Shown here: positions 35,059-42,656 of the stretch, piece by piece
Numbering within the stretch: position 1 is the stretch's first letter
How the letters are laid out: each line of letters opens with the position of its first letter
Source of the DNA: Bradyrhizobium symbiodeficiens
GTDB taxonomy: Bacteria > Pseudomonadota > Alphaproteobacteria > Rhizobiales > Xanthobacteraceae
Direction of reading: 5' to 3'
DNA length: 64,000 nucleotides
NCBI RefSeq assembly: GCF_002266465.3
Contig: NZ_CP029427.2
Coordinates: forward strand, 4,714,501-4,778,500
Notes under the pieces: generated by a model
The model's database searches: none
Told to the model about the DNA's origin: nothing
What the model saw: only the letters and a program-made list of their open reading frames with translations
Made by a program: the position numbers and the translations under genes

Positions 35059-35817
35059 ATGACCTATTGTTGCGGAATCCTGGTTCGGGACGGTCTGGTG
35101 ATGATCGCCGATACCCGCACCAATGCCGGCCTCGACAACGTCTCGACCTTCCGCAAGCTGCACATCTTCTCAAAGCCCGGCGAGCGCATCATGGCGATCG
35201 CCAGTGCCGGCAACCTCGCCATCAGCCAGTCGGTGCTCTCGACGCTGACCGAAGGCCTGGAAGACCCCGACACGGGCGAGATCGAGACGCTGATGAACGC
35301 GCCGACCATGTTTCAGGCCGCCCAGCGCATCGGCCGCGCCATCCGGGCGGTGCACGCCACCGAAGGCCCGGCGCTGAAATCCGAGGACGTCTCCTTCGAC
35401 GTCTCCTTCCTGTTCGGCGGCCAGATCAAGGGCTCCCGGATGCGCCTGTTCATGGTCTACACCGCCGGCAACTTCATCGAGTGCACAACCGATACGCCCT
35501 ACTTGCAGATCGGCGAGCACAAATACGGCAAGCCGGTGCTCGACCGCGCCATGCATTACGACGTCGAGCTTTACGAGGCGCTGAAGACCGGCCTGATCTC
35601 GATGGACTCGACGATGCGTTCGAATCTCGGCGTCGGCCTTCCGATCGACGTGCTGGTGGTGCGTGCCGACGCCTGCGATGCCGATCTCAACCACCGCATC
35701 GAGGCGGGCGAGCCCTATTTCCACGATCTGCGCTCGCGCTGGTCCGCGGCGCTGCGCGCGGCGCATCAGAACATTCCGCGGCCGCCCTACAAGAACGAAA
35801 AAGAACCGAAAACCTGA
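35059..35817 (+). CDS. Anbu, proteasome-type Ntn-hydrolase (bacterial ancestral beta-subunit)
   Basis: A 252-residue proteasome-fold peptidase. After removal of Met1 the N-terminus is Thr (MTYCCGILV), with the Asp-Thr-Arg-Thr segment (IADTRTNAG, Asp17 counted from Thr1) and a Lys at about 32 (FRKLHIF), which matches the Thr1-Asp17-Lys33 arrangement of Ntn proteasomal subunits. The fold continues with ASAGNLA and LFGGQ-type strands. Length is longer than HslV (about 175), as expected for Anbu. The ATG at 35059 is chosen so the nucleophile becomes N-terminal; an in-frame extension upstream begins inside repeat sequence. No ATPase partner is encoded nearby. Confidence 0.93.
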   Translation: MTYCCGILVRDGLVMIADTRTNAGLDNVSTFRKLHIFSKPGERIMAIASAGNLAISQSVLSTLTEGLEDPDTGEIETLMNAPTMFQAAQRIGRAIRAVHATEGPALKSEDVSFDVSFLFGGQIKGSRMRLFMVYTAGNFIECTTDTPYLQIGEHKYGKPVLDRAMHYDVELYEALKTGLISMDSTMRSNLGVGLPIDVLVVRADACDADLNHRIEAGEPYFHDLRSRWSAALRAAHQNIPRPPYKNEKEPKT

Positions 35818-35841
35818 CAACTGAAGAAAAGGCAGGAAACG

Positions 35842-36600
35842 ATGAGTGAAGCAAAGAAGATCGCCCTGGTGACGGGCGCCGGCACCGGCGTCGGGCGCGC
35901 AGCGTCGCTGGCCTTGATGAACACCGGCTTCACCGTGGTGCTGGTCGGTCGCCGGCTCGACATGCTCGAGGAGACCGCAAAGCTCGGACCCGCCGGCAAA
36001 AGCCTGTGCGTCACCGCCGACATGACCAAGCCGGACCAGATCGCCGCACTGTTCGACAAGGTGAAGGCCACCTATGGCCGCCTCGACGTGCTCTTCAACA
36101 ATGCCGGCATGGGCGCGCCGGCCGTGCCGTTCGAAGACCTTGGCCTCGAGCAATGGCAGGCCGTGGTGAACACCAACCTCACCGGCCCGTTCCTGTGCAC
36201 TCAGCACGCCTTCCGCATCATGAAGGAGCAGAGCCCGCGCGGCGGCCGCATCATCAACAACGGCTCGATCTCGGCGCACGCGCCGCGCCCGTTCTCGGCG
36301 GCCTACACCTCGACCAAGCACGCCATCACCGGCCTGACCAAGGCCAGCAATCTCGACGGTCGCATGTACGACATCGCGGTCGGCCAGGTCGACATCGGCA
36401 ATGCCGCGACCCCGATGACCGACCGCATGGTCAACGGACCCGGCGTGCTGCAGCCGGACGGCACCACCAAGCACGAACCGCGCATGGACGCCAAGGCGGT
36501 CGGCGATGCCGTCGCCTACATGGCCGGCCTGCCGCTCGACGCCAACGTGCTGACGATGACGGTGATGGCGACCAAGATGCCGTTCGTCGGGCGGGGCTAA
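35842..36600 (+). CDS. Short-chain dehydrogenase/reductase (SDR)
   Basis: A 252-residue classical SDR with the cofactor motif TGAGTGVG near 11-18, NNAGMG near 88-93, a catalytic Ser in NGSISAH and the YxxxK pair in AYTSTKHA. VGRRLDM after strand 2 carries an Arg, which suggests NADP preference. A good RBS, AGGAAACG, precedes the ATG 25 bp after the Anbu stop, so it may be cotranscribed with Anbu. The substrate cannot be inferred. Confidence 0.9.
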   Translation: MSEAKKIALVTGAGTGVGRAASLALMNTGFTVVLVGRRLDMLEETAKLGPAGKSLCVTADMTKPDQIAALFDKVKATYGRLDVLFNNAGMGAPAVPFEDLGLEQWQAVVNTNLTGPFLCTQHAFRIMKEQSPRGGRIINNGSISAHAPRPFSAAYTSTKHAITGLTKASNLDGRMYDIAVGQVDIGNAATPMTDRMVNGPGVLQPDGTTKHEPRMDAKAVGDAVAYMAGLPLDANVLTMTVMATKMPFVGRG

Positions 36601-36700
36601 AGCAAAATTTGCGAAAACAACCCCATGCACAGTAGGGATCTCATTGATTCCTCTGTGCTTTGTCCGCAGCTTTCGGGGGCATCCAGGTCGTTCGTCTCGT

Positions 36701-36828
36701 TCCCGGACGCAGCGTGGCATGCAATGACGCGCTGCTGAGCCGGGGCCTACGCCCGCGCGATCTCGTTGTTGGACTTCTGGGTCCCGGCTCTGCGCCGCAA
36801 CGTTGGTGCGTTGCGGCTTGTCCGGGAC
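36701..36828. repeat. Possible inverted-repeat element, TCCCGGAC ends
   Basis: A 128-bp stretch with ends TCCCGGAC and GTCCGGGA (exact complements) and internal GC-rich hairpin segments (GAGCCGGGGC, CCCGGCTCTGCGCC). It fills the gap between the convergent SDR and MFS genes. No open frame lies inside. Confidence 0.6.
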
Positions 36829-36840
36829 ACGATGCCTCCC

Positions 36841-38079
36841 CTACTCCAAGCTCTCCACTTTCCGCAGGCTCGGAAACAGCTTCATCCACAAGAGCGCCAC
36901 CGCAACGGTGGCGACGCCGCCGAGCACGGCGGCCGGCATGGCGCCGAGCAGCGCAGCTGCTACCCCGCTCTCGAACTGGCCGAGCTGGTTCGAGGCGTTG
37001 ATGAAGAGGAAGTTCACCGCGCCGACCCGGCCGCGCATCTCGTCGGGCGTGGACAGCTGCACCAGCGAGAAGCGGATCACGACGCTGATCGTATCGGCGG
37101 CGCCGAGCACGGCGAGCGACAGCACCGACAGCCACATCCAGGACGACAGCGCGAACACGATGGTGGCGAAACCGAACACGATCACGGCCTGGAACATGCG
37201 CAAGCCGACATGTCTGGAGATGGCGTGACGCGCCAGCACCATGGTCATCAGGAGCGCGCCGACTGCGGGCGCGGCACGCAGCACGCCGAGCCCGACCGGG
37301 CCGGTCTGCAGGATGTCGCGCGCATAGATCGGCAGCAGCGCGGTGACACCGCCGAACAGCACCGCAAACAGGTCCAGCGAGATGGTGCCGAGGATCGCCG
37401 GGTTGCTGCGGATGAAGCGGACCCCGGCGAAGATGTTGTCCGAGTCCGTTCCCTCCTTCGCGACGGCTTGCGGGCGCGGCCGGATGAAACCGGTCAGGAT
37501 CATTCCAAAAATCCAGAACAACACCATCATGGCATAGGCCAGATGCGGAGCGACCGCATAGGCAAAGCCGCCGAGGGCGGGCCCCGTGATGGTCGCGACC
37601 TGCGCCGCGCCGCTGGAGACGGCGGTGGCGCGCTGCAGCGACCCTTGCGGCGCGATCAGCGGCAGCAGCGCCGCCGTGGTCGGGCTCTCGAACGCGCCGG
37701 CAATGCCGAGCACGAAGGTCGCGATGAAGATCTGCACCTCGCCGACCGCGCCGAGATAGGTGATGATTGCGAGATAGGCCGCGGTGGCGGCCTCAACGAG
37801 CTGGCAGAGCTGGACCACGCGCTTGCGCTCATAGCGGTCGGCGGCGTGGCCGGCGACGAACACCAGCAGCGCGGTGGGCAGGAACTGCACGAGGCCGACC
37901 ATGCCGAGATCGAAGGCCGAACCGGTGAGATCATAGATCTGCCAGCCGATCGCGACCGCCGCGATCTGGCTGGAAAAGCGCGACAGGCTGCGCGAGAGCA
38001 GGAAGAACAGGAAGGCGCGATGGGTCAGGAGTTGGCCGGCGGTCACCGGCGGATTCACGACTGCTGGCTGCTCTGGCAT
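36841..38079 (-). CDS. MFS transporter (EntS/TmrB-like subfamily)
   Basis: A 412-residue, 12-span major facilitator. The opening FLLSRSLSRFSSQIAAVAIGWQIYDLTG and AGHAADRYERKRV (motif A) near 75-87 are typical of the enterobactin-exporter-like DHA3 subfamily. It is predicted to export a hydrophobic compound or siderophore, but no biosynthetic genes are adjacent. It is convergent with the SDR gene and divergent from the nucleoside transporter gene. Confidence 0.88.
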   Translation of the reverse strand: MPEQPAVVNPPVTAGQLLTHRAFLFFLLSRSLSRFSSQIAAVAIGWQIYDLTGSAFDLGMVGLVQFLPTALLVFVAGHAADRYERKRVVQLCQLVEAATAAYLAIITYLGAVGEVQIFIATFVLGIAGAFESPTTAALLPLIAPQGSLQRATAVSSGAAQVATITGPALGGFAYAVAPHLAYAMMVLFWIFGMILTGFIRPRPQAVAKEGTDSDNIFAGVRFIRSNPAILGTISLDLFAVLFGGVTALLPIYARDILQTGPVGLGVLRAAPAVGALLMTMVLARHAISRHVGLRMFQAVIVFGFATIVFALSSWMWLSVLSLAVLGAADTISVVIRFSLVQLSTPDEMRGRVGAVNFLFINASNQLGQFESGVAAALLGAMPAAVLGGVATVAVALLWMKLFPSLRKVESLE

Positions 38080-38232
38080 CGCCTGTTAGGTCACCCCTGA
38101 CCGTCGCTCCCTTGGATGTCTTCCGCGTGGCTGACGCAGACCGGCTTGTCAACAGCGGGACGGCCAACACCATTCCCGGCATTGCCTTTGCAGCGCAGGC
38201 GCGGCCATAATCATTGAGGGTTTGGGGACATC

Positions 38233-39501
38233 ATGCTGCGCTTGCAATCGGCACTCGGCGTTTTCGCATTGCTGTTGATCGCCTTCACGCTTGCGGAGAA
38301 CCGGCGCGCCGTGTCGCTGCGACAGGCGGCCATCGGCCTCGTCGCAACCTTCGTCACCGCGATCATGCTCCTGAAGCTGCCGGTCGTCGCGCACGCCTTC
38401 GGCACCATCAACCACGCTGTCGGTGCGATTTCCGCGGCCTCGCGCGCCGGCTCCGCCTTCGTGTTCGGCTATGTCGGCGGCGGCACGCTGCCTTTCGACG
38501 TCAAGGTGCCGGGCGCCGATTTCATCCTGGCATTCCAGGCGCTGCCGATCGTGCTCGTGATGAGCGTGCTGACGACGCTGCTGTTCTATTGGCGCGTGCT
38601 GCCGCCTGTCGTCCGCGGCATGGCCTGGCTGCTGGAGCGAACGCTCGGCGTCGGCGGCGCGGTTGGCCTCTCGACCGCCGCCAACATCTTTCTCGGCATG
38701 GTCGAGGCCCCGCTGTTCGTGCGGCCGTATCTGAAGCAGATGACCCGCAGCGAGTTGTTCCTGGTGATGACCGGCGGCATGGCGGGCATCGCCGGCACCG
38801 TGTTGGTGCTCTATGCGACGCTGCTGGCGCCCCTCATTCCCGATGCGGCCGCGCATTTCGTCATCGCCTCCGTGCTGGGCGCGCCGGCCGCGATCCTCGT
38901 CAGCCTGATCATGGTGCCCGAAACCTCCGACAGGCGCACCGGCGGCAAGCTGGAGGATCCCCGGGTCGCTAGCGATCCCGAGATGGAGGTCTCCAGCACG
39001 ATGGACGCGATCGTGAAGGGCACCGGCGCAGGGATCGAGCTGCTCATCAACATCGTCGCGATGCTCTTGGTGTTGGTGGCCCTGGTCTATCTCGTCAACG
39101 CCATGCTCGGCATGCTGCCGAATGTCGGCGGCGCCGCGATCTCGCTGCAGCGCCTGCTTGGCCTCGTGATGGCGCCGGTGTGCTGGCTGATGGGACTGCC
39201 GTGGGATCAGGCGATCACCGCCGGCAGCCTGATGGGCACCAAGACGGTGCTCAACGAATTGATCGCCTATGTCGACTTCTCGAAGCTGCCGCCTGATACG
39301 CTCGACCCGCGCTCGCGCCTGATCATGCTCTACGCCATGTGCGGCTTCGCCAACTTCGCGAGCCTCGGCATCATGATCGGCGGCCTGGGCGTGATGGCGC
39401 CGGAACGGCGCAAGGAGATCAACGCGCTCGGGTTGAAGTCGATCGTGTCGGGGACGCTGACGACGTGCTTGATGGGCGCGGTGGTGGGGGTATTGGCTTG
39501 A
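38233..39501 (+). CDS. Concentrative nucleoside transporter (CNT/NupC family)
   Basis: A 422-residue symporter with three N-terminal spans, a gate domain (AGSAFVFGYVGGG), a central NIFLGMVEAPLFVRPYLKQMTRSELFLVMTGGMAGIAGT block and C-terminal LMGTKTVLNELIAY plus GFANFASLGIMIGGLG. These contain the conserved G-E-P-L and N-E residues that bind nucleoside and cation in the CNT family. It imports nucleosides with H+ or Na+. Length is normal. The ATG follows a purine-rich region (GAGGGTTTGGGG). Confidence 0.93.
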   Translation: MLRLQSALGVFALLLIAFTLAENRRAVSLRQAAIGLVATFVTAIMLLKLPVVAHAFGTINHAVGAISAASRAGSAFVFGYVGGGTLPFDVKVPGADFILAFQALPIVLVMSVLTTLLFYWRVLPPVVRGMAWLLERTLGVGGAVGLSTAANIFLGMVEAPLFVRPYLKQMTRSELFLVMTGGMAGIAGTVLVLYATLLAPLIPDAAAHFVIASVLGAPAAILVSLIMVPETSDRRTGGKLEDPRVASDPEMEVSSTMDAIVKGTGAGIELLINIVAMLLVLVALVYLVNAMLGMLPNVGGAAISLQRLLGLVMAPVCWLMGLPWDQAITAGSLMGTKTVLNELIAYVDFSKLPPDTLDPRSRLIMLYAMCGFANFASLGIMIGGLGVMAPERRKEINALGLKSIVSGTLTTCLMGAVVGVLA

Positions 39502-39513
39502 TGCCGTAGCCAA

Positions 39514-39580
39514 ATGAGCGCAGCGATATCCGGGATCAGCTTCGCCGCGCAGAGACTTTCCCGGATGTTGCGGCGCTCAT
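39514..39580. repeat. Palindromic repeat, ATGAGCGCAGCG family
   Basis: ATGAGCGCAGCGATATCCGG and its near complement ending CGGCGCTCAT flank a GC-rich spacer, with an additional ATCCGGGC tail. It lies between the convergent CNT and rhomboid genes, a common site for this Bradyrhizobium repeat type. Confidence 0.7.
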
Positions 39581-39605
39581 CCGGGCGACGAACCGGTCAT
39601 TCCGG

Positions 39606-40823
39606 TCAACTGCACAATTTCGACTTCTGCAAGATGCGGCGCACCTCAGCCAGCTTGGCACGGCAGGGCTCGACCGCCATGGCCTTCGCCTCGCTCGTTC
39701 GTCCCTGCGCCCACAGTAACACCGCCATCAAGCCCTGCGCCCCGGAGCGCACCGGCGCACCCGCCACATCCGAAGCAGCGAGCGACAGGGCGGTTCGCGC
39801 CTCCGTCTCGGCGGCACTGAGGTTCGCTTGTTCCAGGAAGAAGACTGAACGGAACACGTGGGCCCGCGCATCTCGTGGGTAGCGGGTGACGAGATCGAAC
39901 GACCGCCTGACCATCTCGTCAGCCTTCGCCGGCACTTCCGACGCACGGATATAATGCACGGCATCGGCCATGTAGGACGCATAATGGACGGCGGCGAAGC
40001 CGGCGCAGATCAGAGATCCGAGGGAGGCTGCAAGCAACGTCATGCTGGCGCTCCGCGGCAGGCTGTCATAGGACCAAAAGGCGAGCCACGGCGTGATCGC
40101 AAGCGCGGCGCCGGCCACCGCACCGCCCGCATGGGCATAATAGTTGACATTGCCCGAGGCACCGAAGGCCAACGGCAGCAATGCGGGCACACCGAAGAAG
40201 AGCGACGTCTTCAATCGCGATATGGTTTGATCGGCATCCGCTTCGGGATCGAAGCTCGCGACGAACAGTGCGGCGATGAGCCCGGTAATGGCGCCGGACG
40301 CGCCGACGCCCACCGTGCCGGGGCCATTGCCCAACAGAGAGCCGACCTCACCCGCCACTGCACTGGCGACGAAGATCAGCGCAAACCAGCCACGGCCGAT
40401 CAGAGACTCCAACCTGACGCCGACGATGAACAATCCAACGCAGTTGCTGATGAGGTGCCACCCGCTGCCGTGCAGCAGCGGCGCAAGGCCAATCCTCCAC
40501 CACTCTCCTCGTCCGACGACGAGATCATAACCGGAGGCGCCCTGAGCAATCAGCGAGCGGACATCAAGGTCGCCGTCCCGCGCAATGTCGATGGCCAGAC
40601 TGCGTTGCAGGGCGAAGATCAGGAGCAGGCCAAAAATCAGGCCAATGGTGAGAAAAGGGATATCGGCCAGAAGCTTGTTATCGCCGAAAAGCGTCCCCTC
40701 ACTGGGAAAGGGCCGAGCGGGGTCACGCACGATCTCCGGAGCGATCGGCGCGACGACGGGTTGAATCGACGCTCTTGAGGGCGGCGCCGCGACGCCACGT
40801 CGGCCAAAAGTGTTGGTCGCCAT
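39606..40823 (-). CDS. Rhomboid family intramembrane serine protease with C-terminal extension
   Basis: A 405-residue protein. A proline-rich cytoplasmic N-terminus is followed by six membrane spans carrying the rhomboid catalytic dyad: Ser177 in GVGASGAITG and His231 in NYYAHAGGAVAG. The oxyanion region has HGSGWHLISNCVGLF. After the sixth span comes a further span and a soluble tail of about 120 residues with Ala-rich helices that resemble a TPR-like region. The extension is longer than in simple GlpG-type proteases. Substrates are unknown. The gene is convergent with the CNT gene. Confidence 0.9.
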   Translation of the reverse strand: MATNTFGRRGVAAPPSRASIQPVVAPIAPEIVRDPARPFPSEGTLFGDNKLLADIPFLTIGLIFGLLLIFALQRSLAIDIARDGDLDVRSLIAQGASGYDLVVGRGEWWRIGLAPLLHGSGWHLISNCVGLFIVGVRLESLIGRGWFALIFVASAVAGEVGSLLGNGPGTVGVGASGAITGLIAALFVASFDPEADADQTISRLKTSLFFGVPALLPLAFGASGNVNYYAHAGGAVAGAALAITPWLAFWSYDSLPRSASMTLLAASLGSLICAGFAAVHYASYMADAVHYIRASEVPAKADEMVRRSFDLVTRYPRDARAHVFRSVFFLEQANLSAAETEARTALSLAASDVAGAPVRSGAQGLMAVLLWAQGRTSEAKAMAVEPCRAKLAEVRRILQKSKLCS

Positions 40824-41174
40824 GAAAGCATTCCCGCGTTTTCACAGCTTTGAGTTGATGGGAGAGGTATTTTCGACTGGTTAGCGCCCGCGCTGCAGGG
40901 CAGCTTAAACCATCCGACTGGTAATTGCGCGGTTTCGCAGATCGGTTGCTTTTTAGCGATCGTGACGGGAACGCTGACGCGTGTTTGATAGGCGCGGTCG
41001 TTGGGGTGCTGTCGTAAGTCTCTCCGACGTCATTCCGGGGCGCGACGAAGTCGCGAGCTCCGGTGCGCACTGCGCAACTGAGAATCCATTTGGGCCGCGG
41101 GTGTATAACGGAAAATGGTTTCCGGGCTCGCGCCAAGCGGCGAGGAATGACGAGAGAGCCCGTAGCAGCCCCGA
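40824..41174. other. Intergenic gap with promoter region and repeat
   Basis: This 351-bp gap separates the rhomboid and mgtC-like genes, both on the minus strand. Bases 41028-41152 are a palindromic repeat listed separately; the remaining left part, less GC-rich near 40860-40960, should carry the rhomboid promoter. No open frame is supported. Confidence 0.5.
41028..41152. repeat. Palindromic intergenic repeat, CGTCATTCCGGGG family, degraded
   Basis: Starts CGTCATTCCGGGG with hairpin GCGACGAAGTCGC and ends GAGGAATGACG after a second hairpin (GGGCTCGCGCCAAGCGGCGA). The right end has diverged from the usual CCCCGGAATGACG and the centre is longer than in the 110-bp copy, so this one looks decayed. 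Confidence 0.8.
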
Positions 41175-41597
41175 TCAGAGGTCTCCCTCTTCCTTGGCCA
41201 GCGTCAGCAATCGAAGTGTCAGGAATGTGAACACCGCAATCGTCACCGCGACATCGTAGGCACCGAGCCCGACGGAGACGCCAATGGCACCGGTGGACCA
41301 CAGGCTTGCGGCCGTGGCGGTGCCGTGTACCGAATTGCCCTGCTTTAGGATCGCGCCGCCGCCGATGAAGCCGATGCCGGTGATGAGGCCCTCGATCACC
41401 TTGGCCATGCCGTCGGGCGAATGCACCAGAAGACTTTCGCTCGCCTGCACGAAGCCGCAGCTTGCCAGCGCGACCAGTGGAAATGTGCGCAGGCCCGCGC
41501 TTCGCGCGCGCTTCTCGCGATCCCACCCGATCGGAACGGCAAGCGCAAACGAGGCCGCCAGCGCAACGACATGAACGCCGATGTTGAACCTGTCCAA
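41175..41597 (-). CDS. MgtC/SapB family membrane protein
   Basis: A 140-residue protein with four membrane spans and the MgtC core: GWDREKRARSAGLRTFPLVAL near 26-46 and IEGLITGIGFIGGGAILKQG near 73-92, then TAASLWSTGAIGVSVGLG. It lacks the C-terminal ACT-like domain of Salmonella MgtC, as most short homologues do. MgtC modulates F-type ATPase and survival at low magnesium or low pH in pathogens; the function of short versions in free-living bacteria is less clear. It is downstream of the cupin gene, separated by a gap with repeats. Confidence 0.92.
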   Translation of the reverse strand: MDRFNIGVHVVALAASFALAVPIGWDREKRARSAGLRTFPLVALASCGFVQASESLLVHSPDGMAKVIEGLITGIGFIGGGAILKQGNSVHGTATAASLWSTGAIGVSVGLGAYDVAVTIAVFTFLTLRLLTLAKEEGDL

Positions 41598-41907
41598 AGC
41601 AAAACCCCGAAACGAAAGCCGCGATTAATATCAAGCCGGCTGCAACGCGGCTAAGCTGCTGATGGTTTCCTAACGGGCGAATTTGTCGCATGCGTCTTGC
41701 AGGGGCGCGTTTCGCGGGGAGGCGCGCAGCCTGGATTGGCGCAAGCGTAATCCAAGATGATCGCCTGCCAGATGCACTGTCCCGGATTGCGCTGCATCCG
41801 GGCTGCGAGCCGGTTCGCCATTGCAAGCGAAGCAATCCAGAAATGCGTCCGCAGAGATGGTCTGGATTGCATCGCTCGCAATGAAGGCGGAGAGAGACGA
41901 GACCGGC
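41598..41907. other. Intergenic gap with repeat
   Basis: This 310-bp gap lies between mgtC-like and cupin genes on the minus strand. It contains a short hairpin (CCCGGATTGCGCTGCATCCG, near 41781) and the inverted repeat at 41819-41883. The AT-richer part near 41600-41690 probably holds the mgtC promoter. Confidence 0.5.
41819..41883. repeat. Inverted repeat, CTGGATTGCTTCGC family
   Basis: CATTGCAAGCGAAGCAATCC (then AG) and CTGGATTGCATCGCTCGCAA (then TG) are 22-bp arms complementary at most positions, with a 21-bp spacer. The motif CTGGATTGC followed by CTCGCAATG is a familiar Bradyrhizobium repeat type distinct from the CATTCCGGGG family. Confidence 0.8.
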
Positions 41908-42435
41908 CTACGCCTTCAGCTCCACTGTCTTGAATTCCGCCGGCAGGATCACCTCCAGCAGTTCGACGTCGTCGGAATAATCCAGGATCATGTGCTTGAT
42001 CTTCGGCGGCTGGGTCCAGGCGCTGCCTTCCTTCATCAAGGTCTCGCCCTGCCCGTCCATGTAGGTCTTCACCCAGCCCTTGAGCACGTAGACCATCTGG
42101 AAGTCGACGTCGTGAAAATGCAGTTTCGACACCTCGGCCGGATCGCAAGGACCTTGCAGACGGATCACGTGGGCTTGCGCGAGGCCGCGGCTGGCGTCGG
42201 CGATGCCGAGGTCGCGGTATTTCGCGTAAGCGCGCAGGCCATCGGCCTTGAAGTCCTCCTCGCGGTGATGGCTGATCGCGATGCGCTGCCTGGGGCGTGC
42301 GGGCTTCTTCGGCTCGGCAGCGCGAACCTTCGCCTTCACCGCCTTGCGTGCCGGGGATCGCGCTGCCGCCTTGACGCCGCTCCGCTTCTTCGCCGCGGTC
42401 TTCGTGGCGGGTCTTGATGTCTTTTGCTTGGCCAT
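41908..42435 (-). CDS. Cupin domain protein with basic N-terminal extension
   Basis: A 175-residue protein. The first 50 residues are rich in Lys, Ala and Arg (KTAAKKRSGVKAAARSPARK), resembling histone-H1-like tails. A single cupin barrel follows with the metal motif HFHDVDFQMVYVLKG near 105-119 and a later PPKIKH. The role is unknown; cupins bind metals or small ligands or act as oxygenases. The ATG at 42435 is fixed by GGGAGG 6 bp upstream, although the open frame extends further. Confidence 0.82.
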   Translation of the reverse strand: MAKQKTSRPATKTAAKKRSGVKAAARSPARKAVKAKVRAAEPKKPARPRQRIAISHHREEDFKADGLRAYAKYRDLGIADASRGLAQAHVIRLQGPCDPAEVSKLHFHDVDFQMVYVLKGWVKTYMDGQGETLMKEGSAWTQPPKIKHMILDYSDDVELLEVILPAEFKTVELKA

Positions 42436-42656
42436 TGTCTGCCTCCCTGATCTGAGCCGGGCCCGCCGGACAGGCACAACCCGAGGGCAGACTATCCAGT
42501 CCCGGATCAGGCGGCAATTGCCGGGGCGCAGGTCCGGCAGCACGATGACCCAATCGGTCGTAGCTTGTCCGAAGCTGTCGTGGCGCGCGGCCATCGTCTC
42601 GTATTCGTTTTCCCGCTGAATTAATCTCGAAGGGGAGATTCTGGGGGAATGAATTC

